From the NCBI GenBank assembly GCA_035523875.1, contig DATKPY010000038.1, positions 1 through 64,000 of the forward strand: DNA of 64,000 nucleotides, given 5' to 3'. A program made the translations under genes and the position numbers. Shown here one piece after another: positions 1-6,585 of this stretch. The notes under the pieces were generated by a model, which was given only the letters and a program-made list of their open reading frames with translations, had not been told where the DNA came from and did no database searches. How positions within the stretch are numbered: position 1 is the stretch's first letter; each line of letters starts with the position of its first letter. The stretch is from JASHUC01 sp035523875 (GTDB lineage Bacteria; Pseudomonadota; Gammaproteobacteria; Steroidobacterales; Steroidobacteraceae).

Positions 1-2
1 TA

Positions 3-305
3 AAGCGCCTCTCGCCGCCGCGGCCGGCGCCCGCCTCAACGCCCTGGCCTCACATCGAGGCCTTCTTCGAGGCCGGCGAGGGGGACATCTCCATCGGTGC
101 CATCAGCTACGCCCCCACCCTGCGACACACCGCTGTGGCGAGCGACGAGCACAACAGGCTCGTTGCTCTCGTGCGCCGTCCCGGCGAGAGCCTCCATCAG
201 CTCCTCGACCGACTCGAACAGGCACTCGGCCCCGCCCTGGACGATCAGCTCTTCGTAGATGAAATCAACGTGCCCAGCTCACCGCCGAAGTCGACCCGTC
301 GCTGA
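3..305 (+). CDS. Hypothetical protein, 3' end (5' end outside window)
   Basis: An open frame runs from the left edge to a TGA at 303-305 with no start codon that must be used, so about 100 C-terminal residues of a longer protein are probably seen. The readable part contains YAPTLRHTAVASDEHN, then VALVRRPGESLHQLLDRLEQAL and ends LFVDEIN plus a short tail. The 'VRRPGESLxQLLDRLExAL' helix and 'DEIN' ending look like a real, conserved small domain. I do not recognise a named family. It ends 50 bp before the HEPN/Toprim gene on the same strand. The reading is from codon structure and composition only. Confidence 0.5.
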   Translation, partial: KRLSPPRPAPASTPWPHIEAFFEAGEGDISIGAISYAPTLRHTAVASDEHNRLVALVRRPGESLHQLLDRLEQALGPALDDQLFVDEINVPSSPPKSTRR

Positions 306-355
306 CCTGTAATGGTCGGACGCTTACCCATTTTCAGACGGAGCAGGGAGACGAC

Positions 356-1618
356 ATGGGTTCGATGGTACACCTCGCGCTAGGTCCCTTCGAAGTGGAT
401 TGGGGCAAGAACAATAGCCTCCGGCTGCATGGCGAAATATTCCAATCAGGCGATGTCACGTTGGTGCCAGACGTCTATGTCGGTGAAAGCGATCAGCACA
501 TCACAGAGATGCAGCAGGGAACCTCTAAGCCATTGGAGAAGGTATTGCCTCGGTTGGAGCTTCTCGGATACACACTCGAGAGCTCGCGTGCGGAGTTCGA
601 TTCGCTCGTCAGCGCGTTCGCAGGCGGAGACCTCGTGGTTTCGTTCGACGATCTCGCCCAAGCGCTCGCCAAGATGGACATCGATTCCGCGGCGACCGAC
701 TACCATGAGGACTACAACCTGGGCAAATTCTTCGCGCGCGAGATTTTTGATCACCTCGGGTTGGAAGAGCCAGAGAACGATGAGTCGAGCGGACGCTATA
801 GTCGCTACGAACTCGGTGAGGTTGTGGAGAACCTCCACCCGTACGTGATCTTGCGACTGCTCGCGGAGAACCCTGTCAATCTGTCTCGACCAGTCACCTG
901 GCACTATCACGATGTCGTCGATAACGGCTGGGTACGGCCGGAAACTATTTCCGATTGCATCGGCGACGTACGCCGATTCTTGGTCGTGACCGAAGGCAGC
1001 TCAGATGCGCATATCATCCGAAAGGCGTTCGAGCTCCTGCGGCCAGAGATCGCCGACTTCTTTTCGTTCGTGGACATGCAGGAGGGCTACCCCTTCACTG
1101 GCACCGGCAATCTGCGCCGGTTCAGCCAGGGCCTGGTTGCCATCGGAATCGAGAATCGAGTGATCGTTCTGTACGACAACGACCTCGAGGGCTCGCTGCG
1201 TTTTCGCGACAGCAGTGGACTCAACTTGCCGGCGAACATGCGAGTCATACAATTGCCGTCTCTCCCGCAATTGACGCGCTTTCGGACGGTAGGTCCCAAC
1301 GGAGAAAGCGCGGCCGATATCAATGGCCGCGCAGCTGCGATTGAGTGCTATCTCGATCTTGCGTTCGGCCGAAGCAGGCAGGACACGGTGCCCAGCGTTC
1401 GCTGGACCTCGTACAACGAGGGAGCCGAGGCCTACCAAGGCGTCCTTGAGTTCAAGGAGAAATACGCGAAGCGGTACTTGAACCTTCGAACGCGAGACCC
1501 CGGCTACGACTTTCAAAAGCTCGAGGCGGTACTCGAACACATTGTGGCGAGTTGCGTTTCGATGGCAACAGCGAGCAAGCTTTCGGAGAGTGGTCTCGAA
1601 CTCGAGCGTCGCGTGTGA
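356..1618 (+). CDS. HEPN/Toprim-associated protein (putative conflict-system nuclease)
   Basis: 420 aa. The N-terminus (MGSMVHLALG...EVDWGKNN) matches the opening seen in proteins with the HEPN/Toprim-associated N-terminal domain. A helical middle region (about 60-195) leads into a Toprim-like fold. The acidic signature is visible: VVTEGSSD at 210-217, with Glu213 as the strand-1 glutamate and Asp217 following, FVDM at 238-241, and VLYDNDLEG at 271-279 with the Asp-x-Asp pair 274/276. Toprim domains coordinate Mg2+ for phosphodiester cleavage or transfer, and HEPN-Toprim architectures have been predicted in anti-phage and conflict systems. A ribosome-binding sequence (cagggag) lies about 8 bases before ATG 356; ATG 365 is an alternative. 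No partner nuclease or methylase is adjacent, so function as a solitary effector is inference. Confidence 0.6.
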   Translation: MGSMVHLALGPFEVDWGKNNSLRLHGEIFQSGDVTLVPDVYVGESDQHITEMQQGTSKPLEKVLPRLELLGYTLESSRAEFDSLVSAFAGGDLVVSFDDLAQALAKMDIDSAATDYHEDYNLGKFFAREIFDHLGLEEPENDESSGRYSRYELGEVVENLHPYVILRLLAENPVNLSRPVTWHYHDVVDNGWVRPETISDCIGDVRRFLVVTEGSSDAHIIRKAFELLRPEIADFFSFVDMQEGYPFTGTGNLRRFSQGLVAIGIENRVIVLYDNDLEGSLRFRDSSGLNLPANMRVIQLPSLPQLTRFRTVGPNGESAADINGRAAAIECYLDLAFGRSRQDTVPSVRWTSYNEGAEAYQGVLEFKEKYAKRYLNLRTRDPGYDFQKLEAVLEHIVASCVSMATASKLSESGLELERRV

Positions 1619-1753
1619 GGCCGATTTACTAACTCGCTAAGGGAAGCGTTGCACGGGCTGCAGCGACATCGAGTCGATGACCACCAGGGAACCTCGGATC
1701 CGGTGTCTATCGCTTGCTATCGCCACCAAGCAAAAATTTTTGTCGGTATCTTT

Positions 1754-1774
1754 GACGGTATTGTGAGAATTCTC
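1754..1774. promoter_or_regulatory. AT-rich intergenic stretch with perfect GAGAATTCTC palindrome
   Basis: The 236 bp between the HEPN/Toprim gene and the DUF6790 gene is AT-richer than its surroundings. It contains a perfect 10-bp palindrome at 1765-1774, and a -10-like TAAAAT at 1790-1795. Just upstream is the imperfect pair gtcggta (1742-1748) / gacggta (1754-1760), of a type seen near integrase recombination sites. No integrase gene is present in the window. Promoter and att readings are both tentative. Confidence 0.25.
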
Positions 1775-1854
1775 GGTGAGAACAGACTTTAAAATCACGA
1801 TGTTATTGGTCGCTGCGACGATAGAGTGGGAGTAGGGGGCAACGGACGGGCCAG

Positions 1855-2319
1855 ATGTATATCGCTATGGTTTTTGCATTGATGCTGATCCTTCCAATCG
1901 CGTCGATCCTATTCGAACTCTCTCTCCGGCATTACGGCGTACTCAATGCCCTCCTCGTCGGTAAGTGGTTCGTGTTCTGGGCCGTCGGAGTCAGGCTACT
2001 GATGGCGGGGTTACGTCAGATTGTTCAGCCACGCTACACTGCAGAAAATATCCTCGGGTTAAAGGACCCGGACGCTACGCTTGTCGTTCGCGAGCTGGGT
2101 TTTGCCAATACGGCCATCGGCAGCGCGGGTCTCGGCAGCGTATTTTCCCCTGCGTGGATTTTGCCGTTAGCGATAATCGGAGCGATTTTCTACGGCCTTG
2201 CTGGAATAAACCACCTGGCGCACGGACGCCGAAACAGGCTTCAAAGTGTCGCGATGACCTCAGATGTGTTCGCAGCCTCGGTTTTGGTTACCATCTGTTT
2301 GGCCATCGCCCTGCGATGA
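1855..2319 (+). CDS. DUF6790 family integral membrane protein
   Basis: 154 aa, strongly hydrophobic. Likely membrane segments fall near residues 3-25, 33-53, 100-121 and 136-153. The core 'FWAVGVRLLxAGLRQIxQPRYTAENILG' and 'VVRELGFANTAIG' are what I associate with the DUF6790 family, whose biochemical role is unknown. The length fits the family. The gene stands alone, with a 236 bp AT-rich leader upstream. The ribosome-binding site is weak (gtaggggg about 20 bases upstream), so the exact start is uncertain. Confidence 0.65.
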   Translation: MYIAMVFALMLILPIASILFELSLRHYGVLNALLVGKWFVFWAVGVRLLMAGLRQIVQPRYTAENILGLKDPDATLVVRELGFANTAIGSAGLGSVFSPAWILPLAIIGAIFYGLAGINHLAHGRRNRLQSVAMTSDVFAASVLVTICLAIALR

Positions 2320-2432
2320 CGTGGCCTTGGGTGGCAGTCATCTCAGGGAAGCAGTCACATCGCTGCTCGCGCCGCCTTCGGGCCTCAAAGAGGTTTACCC
2401 TAGGTGCCGTAGTCCACTAAGCGAGTGCCAAC

Positions 2433-2705
2433 ATGGTCGAGACGCCCAAGACTCCCCAAGCTCCCGAAAAGAAGCTCTTCGAGGTCACGAGCAAGATCGT
2501 CAAGTTGCGCGATCCGGTGAAGCAGGCATCGAGCACCACGGTTGAGACAGTCTGGCAGATGCCCGATGGCGCCATCGTCAAGGGCATCTACGTCGGAGCT
2601 CCGGGCCGCTGGACACTGCAGGCGAGCGGCGCTCCGGTGAAGCCCGAGATGGGCGCGCAGCTCGATGCCATCGAAGCGCGCTCGCTCGCGGGACGCACAT
2701 CCTAG
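2433..2705 (+). CDS. Hypothetical small protein
   Basis: 90 aa, soluble, with no signal peptide or membrane segment. The N-terminal third is rich in Lys/Pro/Thr (TPKTPQAPEKK); the middle has an amphipathic beta-like run (TVETVWQMPDGAIVKGIYV); the end is acidic-helical. Codon use is consistent with coding. I do not recognise a family. It lies 114 bp downstream of the DUF6790 gene and 100 bp upstream of the MazE-like gene, in the accessory part of the window. Confidence 0.45.
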   Translation: MVETPKTPQAPEKKLFEVTSKIVKLRDPVKQASSTTVETVWQMPDGAIVKGIYVGAPGRWTLQASGAPVKPEMGAQLDAIEARSLAGRTS

Positions 2706-2763
2706 CGCGGCTTCTCAAGGGCTAAGGGATTGCGGCGGCCCGTGAGTTCTTGACCTTTCCAGC

Positions 2764-2790
2764 GTAACGCGTGACGTTGACACGTGTTAC
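2764..2790. promoter_or_regulatory. Inverted-repeat operator upstream of mazE-like antitoxin
   Basis: The arms GTAACGCGTG (2764-2773) and CACGTGTTAC (2781-2790) match at 9 of 10 positions around a 7-base centre. A -35-like TTGACC lies at 2750-2755 and another, TTGACA, at 2777-2782. The site sits 15 bp before the antitoxin ATG at 2806. Autorepression through such a palindrome is typical of toxin-antitoxin operons; binding here is inferred. Confidence 0.45.
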
Positions 2791-2805
2791 GGTGAGGAGA
2801 CGGTC

Positions 2806-3009
2806 ATGGTAGAAGCGGCGGAGCGAATGAAGGCGATGCGCGAGAGGCGGCGTGCCCGCGGCTTGCGCGAGCTGCGCCTGGTGGTACCCGATGCGCGCTC
2901 CAAGGTCGTCAGGCGACGCCTCGCAAGGCAGGTTGCCGGTCTTGATCGAGCGCGAGAGCTCGAGGCACTTAGGTGGATTGAGGCGGTCTCGGAAATCGAC
3001 GCCCCATGA
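2806..3009 (+). CDS. MazE-like antitoxin (DUF3018 type)
   Basis: 67 aa. It has the short DUF3018-type antitoxin pattern: a basic N-terminal helix (ERMKAMRERRRARGLRELRL), the 'LVVPDARS' strand where the family has 'xWVPDTR', then an Arg-rich helix ending near WIEAVSE. Ribosome-binding site gtgagga is 8 bases before the ATG. The stop overlaps the mazF start (ATGA, 3006-3009), the usual translational coupling of these pairs. The gene looks intact although its toxin is broken, so it is now an orphan antitoxin that could still act as a repressor or neutralise other MazF toxins. Confidence 0.65.
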   Translation: MVEAAERMKAMRERRRARGLRELRLVVPDARSKVVRRRLARQVAGLDRARELEALRWIEAVSEIDAP

Positions 3010-3129
3010 GACGCGGCGATGTGGTGACGGTTGCTCTCACCGGAGACTTTGGCAAGCAGAGGCCTGCCGTCATCGTTCAGACTGATGCGCTTCCCGCCGA
3101 GCATGCCTCGGTGGTCGTGTGCCAGATCC
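3006..3129 (+). pseudogene. mazF: mazF toxin, truncated after about 41 codons
   Basis: The first 41 residues match a MazF endoribonuclease start (MRRGDVVTVAL...GDFGKQRPAVIVQTD...VVVCQIL). MazF is normally about 105-115 aa. Homology stops at the CQIL strand, and the following bases belong, in another frame, to a DUF4143 protein. In its own frame the reading continues as unrelated sequence to a stop at 3383. The loss of about two thirds of the toxin removes most of the RNA-cleaving fold, so the toxin is almost surely dead. Confidence 0.7.
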
Positions 3130-3528
3130 TGGGAGGGATTCATCATCGATCAACTGGCGCAACAGTTGGGTGTGAATCCGGAAGAGACTTTTCACTGGCG
3201 AACCCATCAGGGTGCCGGACTCGATCTACTCGTCGTTCGCGGCGGGCTGAGACTCGGCTTCGAGGTGAAGCGTACGGTTGCGCCGGCGCTGACGCGCTTT
3301 ATGCGTTCGGCGATGCAGGACCTGAAGCTCAAGTCGCTGACCGTCGTACATGCTGGCGACCGGACATTTCCGCTGTCACATGAGGTCAAGGCGGTCGCCT
3401 TTCGCGATGCACTGAATGTAGTCAAGCCGCTTCGCTCACGTGCCCGGATTGATGGGATCGCAACGGTACTCACCACGTCGAGCCATAGCCGGCGAGCGGA
3501 TCGGACGCGGAGTCGAGTCCGCGGTTAG
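3130..3528 (+). pseudogene. C-terminal fragment of an AAA-type ATPase with DUF4143 domain
   Basis: From the Trp codon at 3130 the frame reads WEGFIIDQLAQQLG, then FHWRTHQGAGLDLLV, LGFEVKRT and DLKLKSLTVVHAGD. This is the conserved end of DUF4143-containing ATPases: the 'WE-x-F' turn, the 'W-x-T-H-x-G-x-E/L-D-L' nuclease-like strand and the 'G-F-E-x-K' strand. The N-terminal ATPase (about 300 residues) is absent, replaced by the 5' part of mazF in a different frame. It is a decayed remnant joined by deletion or recombination at about 3130. The tail after position 3440 may be read-through past the original stop. Confidence 0.7.
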
Positions 3529-4157
3529 AACGTGGCGATGAAACCGATCGCGAAGATCGCGAAGATCGCGAGCGTCAAGTACACGGACACGTAGGCGAGT
3601 CCGGCTGCGAGAAGCAGTATCGGGGCCGCCCAGAAGGAATTGCGCCGCCGGTGTCGATACCAGATCTGGAATCCGGGGTCATGACGATGCTGGCCTACGG
3701 CGGCGATTCGCATCGCCGCGAGCCCCAGACCGGCAATGAGCACATCGACTGGCAGCAGCGCCACGTTGAAACCGTCGCGGGGATGTGCGGCGATCGCGCG
3801 CAGCAGCAGCGGTACCAGACTCACGAAGAAGACGAACACGAAGTTTCCCCACAGCATGGCACGGCTGATCTCGCGGAAGTGCGCAAAATAATCGTGGTGG
3901 ATGATGATGCCCATGACAATGAGTACGAAGCCGATCACATAGAGGAGCAGAGAGGGTGCAATCTGGATCCATCCCCTCAGGCCTGCTGACAGCGGTGTGC
4001 GCAGATCGAGCACCATGATGGTCATGACGATGGCGAGGACGGCATCGGTCAACAGCTCCAACCGATGCTTCGAGAAAGAGGTCGCTTTCACAGAACCCCA
4101 GATCAGATCGGCGCGCGCTGGCTCCCGACCGTGTTCACCAGCCGTGCGCGATATCAA
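3525..4157 (-). CDS. TMEM175/DUF1211-like potassium channel family membrane protein
   Basis: 210 aa with about six hydrophobic segments, matching the bacterial TMEM175 (DUF1211) length and layout. The family signature R-L-E-x-(F/L)-(S/T)-D-x-V-(F/L)-A-I at the first helix is present as RLELLTDAVLAI at 32-43, with the pore-lining Phe-Ser replaced by Leu-Thr. Known members form K+ permeable channels. The N-terminal 25 residues are polar and may be an over-extension; a later non-ATG start near residue 23 is possible. The 3' end overlaps the DUF4143 fragment's stop by a few bases. Confidence 0.65.
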   Translation of the reverse strand: MISRTAGEHGREPARADLIWGSVKATSFSKHRLELLTDAVLAIVMTIMVLDLRTPLSAGLRGWIQIAPSLLLYVIGFVLIVMGIIIHHDYFAHFREISRAMLWGNFVFVFFVSLVPLLLRAIAAHPRDGFNVALLPVDVLIAGLGLAAMRIAAVGQHRHDPGFQIWYRHRRRNSFWAAPILLLAAGLAYVSVYLTLAIFAIFAIGFIATF

Positions 4158-4496
4158 CTGTTGAATCGCATCCTACAAAACTCCCTCGGAGGGCGCCCGG
4201 GGATCACGAGTCGGCGAACAACGGACTCGACGGGGCAGACTCGAAACGAGAGATGGGTGCGATCGATGCGCAATGAACGATCGTCGAGCCCGCGCGCGCC
4301 CTCGATCCCTTCGCGCTGCCCCCGTCGGATCTCTTTACACCCGGCTGCGACGCGTCCGCCTAACGGTTTGGAATCGGGAGACTTTCGGACTTGGCATGGA
4401 ACATGCCTGGTTCCGCGCAAAGCGCGAATTCGCGCCGTGCCGCGCGGCGCGTGCTCTCCGTCGCTGCAAGTAAAACTCAACTCGAGGGGGAATGCG
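4158..4496. other. Intergenic region, 339 bp, no gene seen
   Basis: This lies between the divergent TMEM175-like and PEP-CTERM genes and must carry both promoters. I see no convincing -35/-10 pair, RNA gene or repeat. The only clear signal is the ribosome-binding sequence CTCGAGGGGG at 4481-4490, serving the GTG at 4497. Confidence 0.4.
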
Positions 4497-5228
4497 GTGG
4501 ACTCGAAACGTGTATCGATCTCTCTGCTCATCGCGACCGCCGTTCTGGCCGCGGGTTCCGCTTGGGCCGGCACGCAGCTCGTCACCAACGGGAATTTCAG
4601 CGCCGGCAATACCGGCTTCACGACCGCGTACTCGTTGACGACGATGTCGCCTGATCTGTTTCAGGACAACGTGCACGGGATCTATGCGATCGTCGCCGCC
4701 CCGAATATCAGCTCCGTGAGCGCCTACGGCGACTGGACCAACATCAGTACCGACCCATCGGGCGGCGACGGCAACGTCTTCGTTGCGGACGGGGCGACCA
4801 ACCCGAACACCACGGTCTGGTCGGATACGGTCCCCGTCACGCCCGATACCCAATACACCTTCAGTTTCTACGGCGCGGAAGTGAGCAACCCGTGCTGCAG
4901 CAACGCGTTGCTGGAGTCGGCCATCAACGGTAGCGCAGGCACCACGCTCACGGCGACCGGTTCCTGGCAAAGCGCTCTCTACCTGTGGAACTCGGGCTCG
5001 AACACGAGCGCGACGCTCACGCTGACCGATCTCGACACGAGTGGCCCGTACAACGACTTCGCGGTCGACGACATCTCGTTCTCGGCGGCATCGAGCTCGA
5101 GTGCGGGTGGTACGGGCGTTCCGGAGCCCGCGACCTGGACTTTGATGCTGCTCGGCGTGGTTGCGCTCGCAGCCACCCGCCGCTCGGTCGTGAGCGCGAA
5201 ATCGAGCCCCCGAGCGCGCGTGTTCTGA
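4497..5228 (+). CDS. PEP-CTERM sorting domain protein, secreted
   Basis: 243 aa from GTG 4497, chosen because GAGGGGG sits 7 bases upstream and the next residues (DSKRVSISLLIATAVLAAGSAWA) form a good signal peptide. The mature part is Thr/Ser/Asn/Gly rich, starts with an 'NGNFSAGNTGF' motif common in beta-sandwich PEP-CTERM proteins, and has one CC pair. The C-terminus has VPEPATWTLMLLGVVALA followed by a basic RR patch. This is the PEP-CTERM signal recognised by exosortase and linked to extracellular polysaccharide export. No exosortase gene is nearby, so the sorting machinery must be elsewhere. It converges on the GH5 gene with only 16 bp between stops. Confidence 0.8.
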   Translation: MDSKRVSISLLIATAVLAAGSAWAGTQLVTNGNFSAGNTGFTTAYSLTTMSPDLFQDNVHGIYAIVAAPNISSVSAYGDWTNISTDPSGGDGNVFVADGATNPNTTVWSDTVPVTPDTQYTFSFYGAEVSNPCCSNALLESAINGSAGTTLTATGSWQSALYLWNSGSNTSATLTLTDLDTSGPYNDFAVDDISFSAASSSSAGGTGVPEPATWTLMLLGVVALAATRRSVVSAKSSPRARVF

Positions 5229-5244
5229 GACCGGGGCAGAGCGC

Positions 5245-6492
5245 TTATCGAGCGCCGCTCAGCACGCGCGCGAGGGCGGAATCTTCGCGGCAGTTGCGAG
5301 TTTGGATCGCCTGCAGCATGGCCTGCATTGCCCGCTGCGCCTCGGATTGAGACGGGCGATGCGCGAGCCACGCGCCGGTCAGGTAGCGAGCCAAGCGCGT
5401 CCACTCGCGCGGCGGCTCGATGGTTTCGATCACCGGGTGGCCGTTGCCGAGCTGCACGCGCTTCCAGGGCCAGACGGCCCACCCGATGCCGTTCGCAGAC
5501 ATGAGCCGCACCATGCGGCCCTGCCAGTCAAGGGTTTCCTCGCCGAATTCGCCGAGCCACAACGGCCTCCCGGTGCGCGCCCGCAGCGCGAGGAAGGGCG
5601 CGAGCGCGCTCTGCCCGGGGTTGCGCCAGGCGCGGTTCAGTATCGAGTATTCGTGGAACTCGTACATCACGTTGGGGTCGCGGATCCCCTCGAGCGCGCT
5701 CAAATCATGGGCGTAGCGGTCGCCCTCGAGGATGAGCATGTGAACGCGGTCGCGAGCGCGGATCGCGGCAATGATCCGCGTATAGAGCGCGGGGAGGGTT
5801 GCGGGCGGTGAATCTCCGGGCAGGCTCGGCTCGTTGAGCAGATCGTAGCCGCCGACGGAGCCGCTCCGTGCGTAACGGGCCGCGATTGCGCCCCAGATCT
5901 CGACGGTCCTGCGCTGGTTTTCCGCGGCCGTGGGTCCTTCCCAGAGGCGTGCGACCCGATCGTTGGAGGGAACGTCCGCGGCGGTGGGCTGCGGGTTCTG
6001 GCCTCCCGGGGCATCATGCAAATCGAGAATGACGGCGATGCCGTAGGTGGCGCCCCACCTCACAGCTCTGTCGACCGGCGCGAGCGCCTGCGGATCGAGG
6101 GCGCTCGCGCGAGCGGCAGGTGCGATCAGGATGTCGCGGTAATCGAGCGGCAGGCGCACGCAGTTGAACCCGAGCTCGTGCAGATGACGGAAATCCGCGG
6201 CGACGAGGAAGTTCTCCGTCCAGTGCCGCCAGAACGACGCGGCCACCTGCGCACCGACGAGCTGCGCGAGGCGCTGCCGCGTCTCCGTGGGGGAGCTGAC
6301 GAGCGCGCGCAACCCACCCGCGCCGATCAGATAGGGCTCGGGGATCAGCCACGGACTCAGGTTCACGCAGCGCAACTGCACGGGGTTTGCGGCACCATCC
6401 AGGACTTGCCCCTGCGCCGCGTGCAGCACGCCGCCAGGCTGAGCCCCCGCCTGGACCGAAGTGAAGACCCCGGCCGCCATCGAGAGCAGCAT
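5245..6492 (-). CDS. Glycoside hydrolase family 5 (cellulase-type) enzyme, secreted
   Basis: 415 aa. GH5 landmarks are visible: FNCVRLPLDYRD at 109-120, LDLHDAPGGQN at 156-166, acid/base Glu221 in YDLLNEP, FHEY at 279-282, catalytic nucleophile Glu315 in WLGEFGEE, and a conserved Trp in WAVWPWK near 338-344. GH5 enzymes hydrolyse beta-1,4 or related glycosidic bonds in glucans or mannans with retention. The start at 6492 gives a hydrophobic leader (MLLSMAAGVFTSVQAGAQ) with no basic residues before it; no in-frame start exists in the better-charged stretch just upstream, so the N-terminus is somewhat uncertain. It is transcribed divergently from the flavoprotein gene across 93 bp. Confidence 0.8.
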   Translation of the reverse strand: MLLSMAAGVFTSVQAGAQPGGVLHAAQGQVLDGAANPVQLRCVNLSPWLIPEPYLIGAGGLRALVSSPTETRQRLAQLVGAQVAASFWRHWTENFLVAADFRHLHELGFNCVRLPLDYRDILIAPAARASALDPQALAPVDRAVRWGATYGIAVILDLHDAPGGQNPQPTAADVPSNDRVARLWEGPTAAENQRRTVEIWGAIAARYARSGSVGGYDLLNEPSLPGDSPPATLPALYTRIIAAIRARDRVHMLILEGDRYAHDLSALEGIRDPNVMYEFHEYSILNRAWRNPGQSALAPFLALRARTGRPLWLGEFGEETLDWQGRMVRLMSANGIGWAVWPWKRVQLGNGHPVIETIEPPREWTRLARYLTGAWLAHRPSQSEAQRAMQAMLQAIQTRNCREDSALARVLSGAR

Positions 6493-6585
6493 CGCGAGCG
6501 CGACAGACCCGAGGCGCGCGCTCCTGCCGGATGTGCTCGGCGCGCCGGAGTAGAATGCGCACGAGCTCGAGCAGGGGGAACTCCG

